Notes: generated by a model from the letters alone, not told the origin. 64,000 nucleotides of DNA from Actinophytocola sp963825445 (GCA_963825445.1 CAWGTM010000009.1:62001-126000); one strand, 5' to 3'. Counted from the first letter of the stretch, positions 42,263-51,552 are shown. Program-made: numbers and translations.

Positions 42263-42691
42263 TCAGGCGGTGTTCATGACCCGGGAACGTCGCCGGGCCC
42301 GGTAGAGACCCGCCGCCACCACGGACACCCACACCACGCCCAGAGCGATCGCGAACCCCAGTCCGTAGTCCCGGTCGTGCAACCCCGGATTAGTGGCCAC
42401 CCCGAACGGCCGCCACAGCAACGGGATCGCGAGCAGCGTCAACACCCCGCTCAGCACCGCACCCACCCCGATCGGCGCACGCCACGCCACCGGCACGTAC
42501 CTGGTCAGCAATACCCCGAGCACACCCACCACCGGCGCGGCGACCGCGTCATGCAACACAGGTCCGCCCACGAACCACGCGATGCCCTGCACGGCGTTCC
42601 GCGTGCTGGCGGTCGCGAAGTCCCACGCGAGCAGGCCCCCGTACGCCAGCAGAACCAGCCCCACCACAGCGAAAGCGATCCGTAGCTTCAC
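42263..42691 (-). CDS. Small polytopic membrane protein next to the sulfite-oxidase-like gene
   Basis: A 142-residue protein with four hydrophobic helices (about 5-25, 40-65, 72-95, 112-135) and a basic C-terminus. The GTG at 42691 overlaps the stop of the upstream gene (GTGA), so the two are co-translated, which suggests an accessory membrane subunit of that oxidoreductase. I do not recognise a named family. Confidence 0.8.
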   Translation of the reverse strand: MKLRIAFAVVGLVLLAYGGLLAWDFATASTRNAVQGIAWFVGGPVLHDAVAAPVVGVLGVLLTRYVPVAWRAPIGVGAVLSGVLTLLAIPLLWRPFGVATNPGLHDRDYGLGFAIALGVVWVSVVAAGLYRARRRSRVMNTA

Positions 42692-43833
42692 AGCACCTCC
42701 AGCCGTGCGACCCACTTCGTCTGCAGCACACCCGGCCGGCTCGGCGCGATCACCCGGCACGGGAACCCGTGGTCGAGCGCCAGCGGTTCGCCGTTCAGCC
42801 GCAACGCGAGCAGCGTCAACGGGTCGCCCGTGTGCGTGCCGGGCAGCGTGCTCTTCCGGTAGCCGCCACGCTGTTCGAGCGACTCCACCCGCACGTCCGA
42901 CCCCGCCCAGTCGCCCAGCAGGTCGGCCACTCGCACCCCCGTCCACGACGCCGACTGACTCCACCCCTCCACGCAAGCGATCGGCAGCGAAGCGGTCGTC
43001 TGCGGCATGGCCGACAGCTCGTCGAGCGAGAACGTCCGGGTCCCACCCGGCGTCACGACCTCCAGTCGCCACGCGGGATCCAACGCATCCTCCGTCACCC
43101 GTGCCGCCAAGGCCGTCCGGTTGACCGGCAGGCCCTGCGGTCCCCGCGAGGAACGCCACGACAACGGCGACACGTCACGCAGCAGCGGCACGGTCGCCCC
43201 GGCCGTCGCGACCACGGCCACCCCGGTGGCGAGCGCCGTACTACGCAGGAACCCGCGCCGCGACAGCACTCCGTCCGAAGAGTCCTCGGGTTCGCCGTTC
43301 AACCGCTGCAATCCGCGCCGGATGACCGGCAGCTTCACCGCCACGTGCACGAAGATCGACCCGATGGCCACCCACGCCATCGCGTAGTGCGCGGCCGGGA
43401 AATGGAACCCCCACAGGTAGTTCTGCGCCACGTTGAACAACCCGGTGGCCAGTTCGAAGAACGCGGCCCCGGACAGCACGAGGATGGACGCCCGCTCGAG
43501 CGCGTGCGGCAGCGAGCGAACCAGCGGCCGGCCGAACAGCTTCGGGTAGACGCTCCACAACTTGGCCAGCAGCAACGGAATCGCGGCGACCCCGGCGATC
43601 ACGTGCAACCCCTGCGTGATCCGGAACAGGTTCACGGGCCGCGCCGGCCAGTAGAACCAGGTCGGCGGCTTCTGGATGAAGTGGCTGAGCAGTCCCGTCA
43701 GGAAACAGACGGTGAACGCGATGCCGAGCCAGAGCCCGATCCGCGCGGTCACCCGCTCGTGGTGCGCGGCCGAGCGGAAGTCCTCCTCCTTCGGTGGCTG
43801 GAGCTTCGTCAGCCAGCCCGGTGCGGTGACCAT
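42688..43833 (-). CDS. Membrane-anchored molybdopterin oxidoreductase (sulfite-oxidase fold) with cytochrome-b-like N-terminus
   Basis: A 381-residue fusion. Residues about 30-180 hold four hydrophobic helices with conserved histidines (S-H-F, L-H-V-I, F-V-H-V), resembling a b561-like haem membrane domain. Residues about 190-215 read S-R-R-G-F-L-R then a hydrophobic run, a Tat-signal-like element placed inside the protein. Residues about 230-381 are an Oxidored_molyb domain with the Mo-ligand cysteine in I-A-C-V-E-G-W-S. It would accept electrons from a small oxidised compound outside the membrane. It is a further likely client of the molybdenum cofactor genes. Start ATG 43833. Confidence 0.85.
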   Translation of the reverse strand: MVTAPGWLTKLQPPKEEDFRSAAHHERVTARIGLWLGIAFTVCFLTGLLSHFIQKPPTWFYWPARPVNLFRITQGLHVIAGVAAIPLLLAKLWSVYPKLFGRPLVRSLPHALERASILVLSGAAFFELATGLFNVAQNYLWGFHFPAAHYAMAWVAIGSIFVHVAVKLPVIRRGLQRLNGEPEDSSDGVLSRRGFLRSTALATGVAVVATAGATVPLLRDVSPLSWRSSRGPQGLPVNRTALAARVTEDALDPAWRLEVVTPGGTRTFSLDELSAMPQTTASLPIACVEGWSQSASWTGVRVADLLGDWAGSDVRVESLEQRGGYRKSTLPGTHTGDPLTLLALRLNGEPLALDHGFPCRVIAPSRPGVLQTKWVARLEVL

Positions 43834-43879
43834 GACCCACCTCCCCCCGGAATCTCACACTGTCGGGATCGGAAACCGG

Positions 43880-44506
43880 TCACGACGGAGTCAGCTCGGT
43901 GAACCAGCGGTCGCCCGCCGGGCGGATCCACTTCGGCGTCAGGCCCGCCCGGCGTGCGGTGTCGGCCACCGCGTCCGCGCCGAGCCAGGCCCAGTCGAAC
44001 CAGCGGCCGTCCGAGGCGTCGCCCGTGCTCACGCGCACCCGGCCGTGGCGCAGGCCGATGCCTGGCGGATCGATCTCCACGAGTGCGCTCCCGCTGTCGT
44101 GCAACAGGTTCCGCACGCGGGTCAACAGCCGCACCGGGTTGCCGCCGATGCCGATGTTGCCGTCGGCCAGCAGCGTGTGCTGCCAACGGCCTTCGCCGGG
44201 CTGCTCGTCGAACACGTCACGGCGGATGGCCACCGCACCCGCTTCCCTGGTCAGACGCACGGCCACCGGCGAGATGTCCGTGCCGAGCGCGATGACGCCC
44301 CGCTCGGTCAGCGCGGCGGTCAGCCGGCCGGGGCCGCAGCCGATGTCCAGCGTCGGGCCGACGCAGTGCCGCAACAGCAGTTCGTCACCGGGCGACGGGG
44401 TCGACCGCCATCGCTCGGTGGCCAGGTTGATCCGCTCGCCGCTCGCCAGCTCCAGCCAGCAACGCTGACCGAGCAGGCCGGGCTCGAAGGTGGTGGTCTC
44501 GATCAT
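43880..44506 (-). CDS. SAM-dependent methyltransferase
   Basis: A 208-residue class I methyltransferase: motif I L-D-I-G-C-G-P-G-R-L near 50-59, acidic residue in G-T-D-I-S-P near 73. ATG 44506 shares one base with the stop of the DUF2064 gene upstream, so it belongs to the same operon. Acceptor unknown; neighbours suggest a sugar- or lipid-type substrate, which is inference. Confidence 0.85.
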   Translation of the reverse strand: MIETTTFEPGLLGQRCWLELASGERINLATERWRSTPSPGDELLLRHCVGPTLDIGCGPGRLTAALTERGVIALGTDISPVAVRLTREAGAVAIRRDVFDEQPGEGRWQHTLLADGNIGIGGNPVRLLTRVRNLLHDSGSALVEIDPPGIGLRHGRVRVSTGDASDGRWFDWAWLGADAVADTARRAGLTPKWIRPAGDRWFTELTPS

Positions 44507-45168
44507 CAGGCGGCCTCCGCCAGGATGGCACGCGCGAACCGGCTGTCCGGAATCTGCGCGGCGACCAGACGCGCGTCCGCCATGGTGTCCACATCGGACA
44601 ACGTGGGCAGCTTGCGGATCCGAAGCCCCCACTCACGCAACGCGAACAACGTCTGCGTGCCGGTGTCCGAACGGGACATCGACACGCCACGCAAAGCCCC
44701 TGCCGCCAACGGATCGCGCAGGCCGAGCCCCCACCAGCCGCCGTCCGCCGCCGGGCCGAGCACGGCGTCCGTGCCGATCTCGGCCAGCCGAACGAGCGCG
44801 CCGGTCAAAAGCTCCGGTCGCAGTTGCGGGGTGTCCATCCCGATCTGGAGCACAGGGAGCCGCCACTGCGCGACGTCCTCGTGTGCGTTGGCCAGCCGGT
44901 CGGCGAAGCCGTCGCCGCGCTGGGGGAGAACCGTGCACCGGGCGAGCAGCTCGACCAGTTCGTCGCTTCGTTCGGCGTCGGCGAGCGAGCCGGTCATGGC
45001 GACCACGGGGACCGTGTCGTTCACCGCGAGGACCGCGTCCAAAGTGTCCAGCAACGCGGCCGCCGCGAGGGCCGCCGCACCACGGTGGCCGATCGCCGGT
45101 GCCAGACGGGTCTTCGCGAGCCCGGCGACCGGCGCCTTGGCCACCACGAGAATCACGGCGTCGTTCAT
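44506..45168 (-). CDS. DUF2064/TIGR04282 glycosyltransferase-like protein
   Basis: A 220-residue protein of the GT-A-like DUF2064 family: V-V-A-K-A-P-V-A-G-L-A-K-T-R-L near residues 8-22, and G-M-D-T-P-Q-L and G-P-A-A-D-G-G-W-W-G-L in the body, all typical. It is coupled by ATGA to the upstream glycosyltransferase. The family is regularly found next to a GT2 enzyme; biochemical function is not established. Confidence 0.87.
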   Translation of the reverse strand: MNDAVILVVAKAPVAGLAKTRLAPAIGHRGAAALAAAALLDTLDAVLAVNDTVPVVAMTGSLADAERSDELVELLARCTVLPQRGDGFADRLANAHEDVAQWRLPVLQIGMDTPQLRPELLTGALVRLAEIGTDAVLGPAADGGWWGLGLRDPLAAGALRGVSMSRSDTGTQTLFALREWGLRIRKLPTLSDVDTMADARLVAAQIPDSRFARAILAEAA

Positions 45169-45821
45169 CGCAGCACCCCCGCCATGTCCCGCACGGCCCG
45201 CATGGTGCCGCGCACCGAGCCGGACACCTTCGACTTCGTGCCGGCCGCTCTCGGCCGGTACGCCACGTCCTGCTCGACCACCCGCCAGTCCGCGTCGGCC
45301 GCGCGCAGCAACAGTTCCAGCGGGTAGCCGAACGCGCGGTCCTGTACGCCGAGGTCGAGCAGATCGGTCCGCCGGATGGCCCTGGCCGGCGCGATGTCCG
45401 ACACCGGCAGCCCGCGTCGGCGCAGAATCGTTGCCAGGACACGGTTTCCGGCGCGGGCGTGCCACGGCCACACACCGCGCGACACCGGCACCCGCCGCCC
45501 CACGGCCAGTTGCGCGCCGGCCCGCACGGCCGCGACCAGCGGCACCAGTTCGGCCGGGTCGAGCGAGCCGTCGGCGTCGAGGAAGCAGACGACGTCGGCC
45601 GTCGCGTACTCCAGGCCGGTGTGCACGGCGGCGCCGTAACCACGTCTGCGCTCGTGCAAAACGGTCGCGCCGTAGGCGGCCGCGACCTCCGGTGAGCCGT
45701 CGGTCGAGCCGTTGTCCACCACGATCGCGCGGTAGCCGGCCGGCAGCGCGGTCAACACGCCGGGCAGGGCGGCGGCCTCGTCGAGGCAGGGCAACACCAC
45801 GTCAACTGGGTCCATGCCCAT
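45165..45821 (-). CDS. Family 2 glycosyltransferase
   Basis: A 218-residue GT2 enzyme: L-P-C-L-D-E-A-A-A-L near 10-19, D-N-G-S-T-D-G near 36-42, metal-binding D-A-D-G-S near 82-86. No membrane helices, so soluble or peripheral, similar to dolichol/polyprenyl-phosphate sugar transferases. First gene of a four- or five-gene minus-strand operon, reading through DUF2064 and methyltransferase toward the oxidoreductase. ATG 45821, alternative ATG 45815. Confidence 0.88.
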   Translation of the reverse strand: MGMDPVDVVLPCLDEAAALPGVLTALPAGYRAIVVDNGSTDGSPEVAAAYGATVLHERRRGYGAAVHTGLEYATADVVCFLDADGSLDPAELVPLVAAVRAGAQLAVGRRVPVSRGVWPWHARAGNRVLATILRRRGLPVSDIAPARAIRRTDLLDLGVQDRAFGYPLELLLRAADADWRVVEQDVAYRPRAAGTKSKVSGSVRGTMRAVRDMAGVLR

Positions 45822-45889
45822 TGACGTTAGGTCCACGCGGGACACCCGGAAAGCCTTGTGCTGCTTACCAAAGTGTGACGGCGGGGTAG

Positions 45890-45911
45890 TTCTTACGGAC
45901 TTCTGACGGAT
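45890..45911. promoter_or_regulatory. 11-bp direct repeat in the divergent promoter region
   Basis: TTCTTACGGAC (45890-45900) is followed directly by TTCTGACGGAT (45901-45911), nine of eleven bases alike. This spacing suits an OmpR-type regulator; the one encoded at 47329 is a candidate. The region 45822-45959 holds promoters for both directions. Confidence 0.45.
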
Positions 45912-45959
45912 GCCGTTCCCGGCGGTTCCCGTGGCGCTTTCCGGGCTACGGTCCCCACC

Positions 45960-47324
45960 GTGACCACTGTTATCACCGAGCCGAAGCCTGATGCCCGCGT
46001 GACGCACAGGAAGGACGTGCTGACCGGCGTCGCGGCGATCGCGCTGGTCGTCGTGGCCCTCGTGGTCGGCATGCTCACCGGCGCGCGCCACTACGGTTCC
46101 GGTCTGGTCAACGGTGCGCCCAGCCGGTTCGGCGAGTACCCGGTGCTCGGTGACCTGCTCCCTCGCGTCAGTCCGGTCAGCGTGCTGGCCGTGCTGCTGG
46201 CGTTCGCGGTCGTGGCCTGGGGACCGGCGCTCGCCGCACGGATGTCGTGGCGACGGCTGCTCGCGCTCGGCTACCTGGTCTCCGTCGCCTGGATCTTCGT
46301 ACTGGCCCTTGTGGACGGTTGGCGACTCGGCGTGGCTTCGAGGTTGGCCTCGAGGGGCGAATATCTCGCGGTGGTCGACGGGATCACCGACATTCCGCGG
46401 TTTCTCACCACGTTCGCGTCCCGCATCCTCGACTTCCAGCCGGAGACCTGGCCGACCCACGTCTCCGCCCACCCGCCGGGCGCCACGCTCGTGTTCGTGT
46501 GGCTCGACCGGATCGGACTCTCCGGCCCGAGCGCCGCGGCCGTGCTGTGTGTCCTGGTCGGCGCTCTCGCGGCGGTCGCCGTGCCGGTCACGATCGCCAC
46601 GCTCGGTCGCGCCGACCTGGCTCGCGCGGCCTTGCCGTTCTGCGTGCTCATCCCGGGGGCCGTGTGGCTGGGGGTGTCGGCCGACGCCATGTTCGCCGGC
46701 GTCACGGCCGTCGGCATCGCCCTGTTCGCCATCGGCTCGAGCAATCGTCGACCGGTGGTCGCCGCGCTGGGTGGCGTGCTGCTCGGGTTCGGCATCTACC
46801 TGAACTACGGGCTCGTGCTCATGGGGTTCCTCGCGCTGGCGGTCGTGTTCGTGACCAGGAACTGGCGCTCGCTGGTCCCCGCGGTGGCGGGTGCGCTGGC
46901 CGTGGTCGCGGCGTTCACGCTCGCCGGTTTCTGGTGGTTGGACGGCTATCAGCTGGTGGTCGAGCGGTATTACCAGGGCATCGCGGACGACCGGCCGTAC
47001 TGGTACTGGGTCTGGGCGAACCTGGCGTGTCTGGTGCTGGCCGTCGGCCCGGCGGCGGTCGCCGGACTGCGCCGCGCGGCGCCTTCCTTTCTGACCGTCC
47101 GGACGTCTCCGGTGGGCGCACTCGTGCTTGGCGCGGCTCTGGCGGTACTCGCGGCCGACATCTCCGGGATGTCTAAAGCCGAGGTCGAGCGGATTTGGCT
47201 ACCGTTCGCGGTGTGGCTGGTCGCGGCCGCGGCGCTGTTGCCGGCGTCGTCGCGACGGTGGTGGCTGGCCGCGCAGGCAGGGACCGCGCTGGCGGTCACC
47301 CACGTGTTGCTGACGAGTTGGTGA
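45960..47324 (+). CDS. Polytopic membrane protein, possible GT-C-type glycosyltransferase
   Basis: A 454-residue protein with about eleven to twelve hydrophobic helices and a periplasmic-style loop containing P-T-H-V-S-A-H-P-P-G-A near residues 160-170. The number of helices and the loop after the first helices recall lipid-linked-sugar (GT-C) transferases, in line with the GT2 gene divergent from it. GTG 45960. It is followed after 4 bases by a two-component system, probably in one operon. Confidence 0.72.
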   Translation: MTTVITEPKPDARVTHRKDVLTGVAAIALVVVALVVGMLTGARHYGSGLVNGAPSRFGEYPVLGDLLPRVSPVSVLAVLLAFAVVAWGPALAARMSWRRLLALGYLVSVAWIFVLALVDGWRLGVASRLASRGEYLAVVDGITDIPRFLTTFASRILDFQPETWPTHVSAHPPGATLVFVWLDRIGLSGPSAAAVLCVLVGALAAVAVPVTIATLGRADLARAALPFCVLIPGAVWLGVSADAMFAGVTAVGIALFAIGSSNRRPVVAALGGVLLGFGIYLNYGLVLMGFLALAVVFVTRNWRSLVPAVAGALAVVAAFTLAGFWWLDGYQLVVERYYQGIADDRPYWYWVWANLACLVLAVGPAAVAGLRRAAPSFLTVRTSPVGALVLGAALAVLAADISGMSKAEVERIWLPFAVWLVAAAALLPASSRRWWLAAQAGTALAVTHVLLTSW

Positions 47325-47328
47325 GTGC

Positions 47329-48012
47329 ATGAACTCCAGGGTCCTGGTGGTCGACGACGATCTGACGGTGCGTGATGTGGTGCGCCGGTATCTCGAGCTG
47401 GCGGGCCTGGAGGTCGCGCTGGCCGACAACGGCGAGGACGCGCTCGCCTGGATCGCGGAGAACGACCCCGACCTGGTGGTGCTCGACCTGATGCTGCCGG
47501 GCATCGACGGGCTCGAGGTGTGCCGTCGCCTGCGCCAGACCAGCGCCGTGCCGGTGGTCATGCTGACCGCGCTCGGGGAGGAGGAGAACCGCATCGCCGG
47601 GCTCCAACTCGGCGCGGACGACTACGTGACCAAGCCGTTCAGCCCGCGCGAGCTGGCGCTGCGGGTGTCCTCGGTGCTGCGACGCTCGGGCGCGGCCCAG
47701 CAGGTGGCCGCACGCGAACTGCTGGACGGCAACCTGCGGCTGGACATCACGGCGCGGCGAGCGACGCTGGCTGGCGTTGATCTGGCGCTCACCACCAGGG
47801 AGTTCGACCTGCTGGTGTTCCTGCTGACCCATCCCGGTCAGGCTTTCACCCGCGAGCAGCTGCTCGAACGGGTGTGGGGCTGGGACTTCGGCGATCAGTC
47901 CACAGTGACCGTCCACGTGCGACGACTGCGCGAGAAGATCGAGGCGACGCCCGCGAAGCCGACGAGGATCGCGACGGTGTGGGGAGTGGGGTATCGCTAT
48001 GACTCTGCTTAG
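47329..48012 (+). CDS. OmpR-family response regulator
   Basis: A 227-residue regulator: D-D-D near 9-11, phosphoacceptor in V-L-D-L-M-L-P near 52-58, Lys in T-K-P-F, winged helix about 128-225 (R-V-W-G-W-D-F). ATG 47329. Overlaps the kinase gene by 14 bases. Probably controls the divergent promoter at 45822-45959. Confidence 0.92.
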   Translation: MNSRVLVVDDDLTVRDVVRRYLELAGLEVALADNGEDALAWIAENDPDLVVLDLMLPGIDGLEVCRRLRQTSAVPVVMLTALGEEENRIAGLQLGADDYVTKPFSPRELALRVSSVLRRSGAAQQVAARELLDGNLRLDITARRATLAGVDLALTTREFDLLVFLLTHPGQAFTREQLLERVWGWDFGDQSTVTVHVRRLREKIEATPAKPTRIATVWGVGYRYDSA

Positions 48013-49072
48013 TCAGGACATGATCGACCCGAGCGAGACGTTCGGGGAGATGCTGGCCCACGCCATGCACATCCTGCCGGTGGCACTGGCGCTGGTGCTG
48101 CCGATCGTGGTGCTCGGCTCCGGGCTGCTGTACTGGGTGCGGCGGGGTTCGCTGACCACGACCATGACAGTGTTGGTGCTGGTGCCGATCGTCGCGGTGC
48201 TGACGGGCGTGCTGGGCGTCAGCCGTTTCATGTTCACCACCACGTTCACCACCATGGCGTTGGTGTGTCTGCTGGTGCTGGTGGTCACCCTCCCGGTGAC
48301 GCTGCTGCTGGGGCGCGCGATCGCCCGACGCAGCGTGTGGGAACGGGAAGCACGGGAACGAGAACGCGCGGCCGAGGCCTCGCGGCGCGAGTTGGTGGCG
48401 TGGATCAGCCACGACCTGCGCACCCCGCTGGCCGGCATCCGCGCGATGGCCGAGGCGCTGGCGGATGGCGTGGTGTCGTCCCCTCGCGAAGTGGCCGGCT
48501 ACGCGAACCGGATCGGCGGAGAGAGCAAACGCCTGTCGGGCATGGTGGACGACCTGTTCGAGCTGTCCCGCATCACGGCAGGAGCGCTGCAACTGACCCT
48601 GTCGCAGGTAGCTCTGCGGGAGGTGGTGAGCGACGTGCTGGCCGCACAGGTGCCGGTGGCGCAACGAAAGCGCGTGCGAGTACTGGCCAACGCGGGGATG
48701 GCCCCGGTGGTGCTGGGCAGCGACCCGGAACTGGCCCGGGTGGTCCGCAACCTGGTGTCGAACGCGATCCGACACACGCCGCCCGACGGAACGGTGGCCG
48801 TACAGATCGGCGTAGAAGACGGCAACGCGGTCCTGGCGGTGGACGACGCGTGCGGCGGCATCCCGGACGGGGAACTCAATCGAGTGTTCGATGTGGCGTT
48901 CCGAGGCAGCGCCGCTCGTACCCCGAGCCAGGGCGGCGACGACCAGGTGGGCGGCGGCCTGGGCCTGGCCATAGCGAAGGGCCTGGTGGAAGCCCACCAC
49001 GGCAAGATCAACGCCGCGAACCACGGCCCAGGCTGCCGCTTCGAGGTCCGCATCCCTCTCGCGCTGGCCTGA
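47999..49072 (+). CDS. Sensor histidine kinase (short sensor)
   Basis: A 357-residue kinase: three membrane helices in the first 110 residues (about 22-45, 52-75, 80-103) with almost no extracytoplasmic domain, H-box W-I-S-H-D-L-R-T-P-L near 138-147, ATPase motifs N-L-V-S-N-A-I-R near 245 and G-G-G-L-G-L-A-I near 317. The lack of a sensor domain suggests it senses the membrane itself or a partner protein, perhaps the polytopic protein upstream. Overlaps the regulator gene by 14 bases. Confidence 0.92.
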   Translation: MTLLSQDMIDPSETFGEMLAHAMHILPVALALVLPIVVLGSGLLYWVRRGSLTTTMTVLVLVPIVAVLTGVLGVSRFMFTTTFTTMALVCLLVLVVTLPVTLLLGRAIARRSVWEREARERERAAEASRRELVAWISHDLRTPLAGIRAMAEALADGVVSSPREVAGYANRIGGESKRLSGMVDDLFELSRITAGALQLTLSQVALREVVSDVLAAQVPVAQRKRVRVLANAGMAPVVLGSDPELARVVRNLVSNAIRHTPPDGTVAVQIGVEDGNAVLAVDDACGGIPDGELNRVFDVAFRGSAARTPSQGGDDQVGGGLGLAIAKGLVEAHHGKINAANHGPGCRFEVRIPLALA

Positions 49073-49215
49073 CTCCGCGCCGTCCCAAAACTGTCGGTGC
49101 TGCCGACCAAGATCGAATCCAGGGGGCCCCGGACCGTTTTGTCGGTGTGGTCGGCTACCTCTGCCAGCGGGTCTGTGTGCACGCGGCGCCTGCGGGTGGT
49201 CGGTTGCGCGACCGG

Positions 49216-50262
49216 TCAGACGAGCGCGGCCGAGTCGCGCAGGGGTGCGGTCGCGAAGGCCGTGACTCCCTCGGCGAACGTGGTGGTCGCCGTGTGGCCG
49301 AGAAGTCGGCGGGCGCGGGCGGGATCGGCCACCACGTGGCGGACGTCGGCCGGACGGGCGCCACCCACGACGCGTGGCGGCGGGCCCCCGTAGGCCAGGG
49401 ACAGTTGGGTGGCCAGCTCGCCGACCGTGTGGGGATCGCCGGAGCAGATGTTGACGGGCGTCAGTTCGCCGGCGGGAGCGGGTGTCTCGATGGCGCGGAC
49501 GTTCGCGGCCGCGATGTCCGTGACGTGGACGAAGTCGCGGCGCTGTTTGCCGTCCTCCAGCACGGTCGGCGCCTCGCCGCGTTGCAGCGCCGAGCGGAAC
49601 AGCGACGCGACGCCCGCGTACGGCGTGTCGCGCGGCATCCGGGGACCGTAGACATTGTGGTACCGCAACGCCCACACGTCGCCGCCGGTCTGGCGGGCCC
49701 ACGCCGACGCCAGGTGTTCCTGTGCCGCCTTGGTCGCCGCGTAGGTGCTGCGCGGGTCGATCGGCGCGTCCTCGGGAACCAGGGCGGGCGCGAGTGCCGC
49801 ACCGCAGGCCGGGCACGGCGGTTCGAAGCGTCCACTGTCCAGATCGGACTGCCGGCGCGTACCCGGCCGGACCACACCGTGTTCGGCGCAGACATATCGG
49901 CCCTCGCCGTAGACGACCATCGACGACGCCAGCACGAGGCGCCCCACCCCGGCCCGGTGCATGGCGGCCAACAACACGGCGGTGCCATAGTCGTTGTGCA
50001 TGGCGTAGTCCGGCGCGTCCTCCGGCGACAGCCCGTGTCCCACGACCGCCGCCTGGTGGCACACCACGTCGACGCCCCGCAGCAGGTCGTCGAGCAGCGC
50101 CGGATCCCGGACGTCGCCCAGGATCACGCCCTGCCCGACCGTCGCATGTGGACCGTGTGCCTTCGGCAACAGGTTGTCCAGCAGGACGATCTCGTGACCG
50201 GTGAGGGCGTCGGCCACGTGGGACCCGATGAACCCGGCGCCGCCGGTGATCAGCACTCGCAT
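49216..50262 (-). CDS. NAD-dependent epimerase/dehydratase with a cysteine-rich insert
   Basis: A 348-residue extended SDR: T-G-G-A-G-F-I-G-S-H near 6-15, catalytic Y-A-A-T-K near 173-177 and S-S-M near 112. Between them is an insertion with V-C-A-E-H and C-P-A-C-G, a possible zinc ribbon. Such enzymes act on nucleotide sugars, which fits the adjacent glycosyltransferase cluster. Start ATG 50262. Confidence 0.88.
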   Translation of the reverse strand: MRVLITGGAGFIGSHVADALTGHEIVLLDNLLPKAHGPHATVGQGVILGDVRDPALLDDLLRGVDVVCHQAAVVGHGLSPEDAPDYAMHNDYGTAVLLAAMHRAGVGRLVLASSMVVYGEGRYVCAEHGVVRPGTRRQSDLDSGRFEPPCPACGAALAPALVPEDAPIDPRSTYAATKAAQEHLASAWARQTGGDVWALRYHNVYGPRMPRDTPYAGVASLFRSALQRGEAPTVLEDGKQRRDFVHVTDIAAANVRAIETPAPAGELTPVNICSGDPHTVGELATQLSLAYGGPPPRVVGGARPADVRHVVADPARARRLLGHTATTTFAEGVTAFATAPLRDSAALV

Positions 50263-50314
50263 ACGTCGACGGTATGGCGGCCCGCCGCGCCACGCGAGCG
50301 TTGCGGGCCCGCCG

Positions 50315-51454
50315 TCATGAAACCGTCAGATCTGTGTAGTCGTCGAGCGGGACGTTGTCGTGGGAGTCCTCGTCGGTGCTGGCGGCCGCGATCGCGTCGA
50401 GCATCTCCTGGGACGGTTCCGTGAGCATCGACCCGATGGCCTGCTGCGCGGCGTCCTGGTTGGTGGCAACGTAGTCGCGCAGCACGCGCTCGTGTGCGGC
50501 GAAGGCCGTGGCGTGGTCGGACCTGGCCAGTTCGCCGGCCAGCACGTACGCGCCGAGCAGCGCCTGCGATGTGCCACGCCCGGACATGGGCGACGAGCAG
50601 TAGCCGGCGTCGCCGATGAGCGCCACGCGGCCGGTGGACCACCGGTTCATCACGACCCGGCTCATCTCGTCGAAGTAGAAGTCGGGTGAGCCGGCCAGTT
50701 CGGCCAGGATCCGGGGTGCTTCCCAACCGACGTGTGCGTACGCCTCGCTCAGCAGTCGGCGCTGCGTTTCGGCGTCCCGCGGTGGTGTCTCGGGGCCCAC
50801 GGGGAACATGAACCCGGCCCGGGCCTCCGTGTCGTCGGAGCGGCTGAAGATGTTCACCGTGCGGTCGTCCGCCAGGTGCGCGAGCCCCGAACGCCGCAGG
50901 TTCAGGTAGTTCGGCAGGGTGAACGAGGCGAAGTAGTAGCCGAGCGACTGGATGTAGTTCTTCTCCGGCCCGAACGCGAGCGACCGCACCTTCGAGTGGA
51001 CGCCGTCGGCGCCGACCACCAGGTCGAACCGGCGAGCGGGGCCGCGCTCGAACTCGACGAGCACGCCGTCCGCCTCCTCGGTGAGCGCGGTGATCGAGTT
51101 GTCGAAGACGTACTCGGTGTCGGGTGCCGTGAGGTCGTGGAGGATGCGGGTCAGGTCGGCCTTCAGGACCTCCAGGTCACCCGTGAAGATCGCGCTCGGC
51201 ATCACGGCGACCGTGGCCCCATCCGCGTCGACGACCGTGGCGTCGCCCATGTCGGTCGCGTGCCGGCGGACCTCGTCGAGGATCCCCATCCGGTCGAGCA
51301 CGGTCATGGCCGAACCGCGGAAGTCGATGGCCAGTCCGCCCGGCCGCACAGCCGGCGCACGCTCCACCACCGTGGCGCGCATGCCGTGTCTGTGCAGCCA
51401 GTACGCCAGCGCCGGCCCTGCGACGCTCGCCCCCGAGATCAGTACGTGGGTCAT
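50315..51454 (-). CDS. FAD-dependent monooxygenase (aromatic hydroxylase type)
   Basis: A 379-residue flavoenzyme: FAD motif S-G-A-S-V-A-G near 6-12 (a G-x-x-x-x-G variant), V-V-G-A-D-G-V-H-S near 150-158, and G-R-V-A-L-I-G-D-A-G-Y near 271-281. It matches PHBH-type single-component hydroxylases often used in tetracycline or rifamycin modification and polyketide tailoring. ATG 51454 follows GGGAGG by 6 bases. It is divergent from the GntR-TetR fusion regulator, the likely controller. Confidence 0.9.
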   Translation of the reverse strand: MTHVLISGASVAGPALAYWLHRHGMRATVVERAPAVRPGGLAIDFRGSAMTVLDRMGILDEVRRHATDMGDATVVDADGATVAVMPSAIFTGDLEVLKADLTRILHDLTAPDTEYVFDNSITALTEEADGVLVEFERGPARRFDLVVGADGVHSKVRSLAFGPEKNYIQSLGYYFASFTLPNYLNLRRSGLAHLADDRTVNIFSRSDDTEARAGFMFPVGPETPPRDAETQRRLLSEAYAHVGWEAPRILAELAGSPDFYFDEMSRVVMNRWSTGRVALIGDAGYCSSPMSGRGTSQALLGAYVLAGELARSDHATAFAAHERVLRDYVATNQDAAQQAIGSMLTEPSQEMLDAIAAASTDEDSHDNVPLDDYTDLTVS

Positions 51455-51499
51455 CTCAAGCCTCCCTCTCGAAATTGCCTGTATGTACACCGTATATGA

Positions 51500-51547
51500 A
51501 CTAGTACACTGGGCTTCGTGAGTAATTTGTCCAGCCAGTGCACTAGT
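51500..51547. promoter_or_regulatory. Inverted repeat operator between monooxygenase and GntR-TetR gene
   Basis: ACTAGTACACTGG (51500-51512) and CCAGTGCACTAGT (51535-51547) are reverse complements at 12 of 13 positions, separated by 22 bases. Each arm contains a TAGTnCACTG half site. The right arm ends 5 bases before the regulator's ATG. Likely the binding site of the fusion regulator. Confidence 0.65.
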
Positions 51548-51552
51548 GCGTC

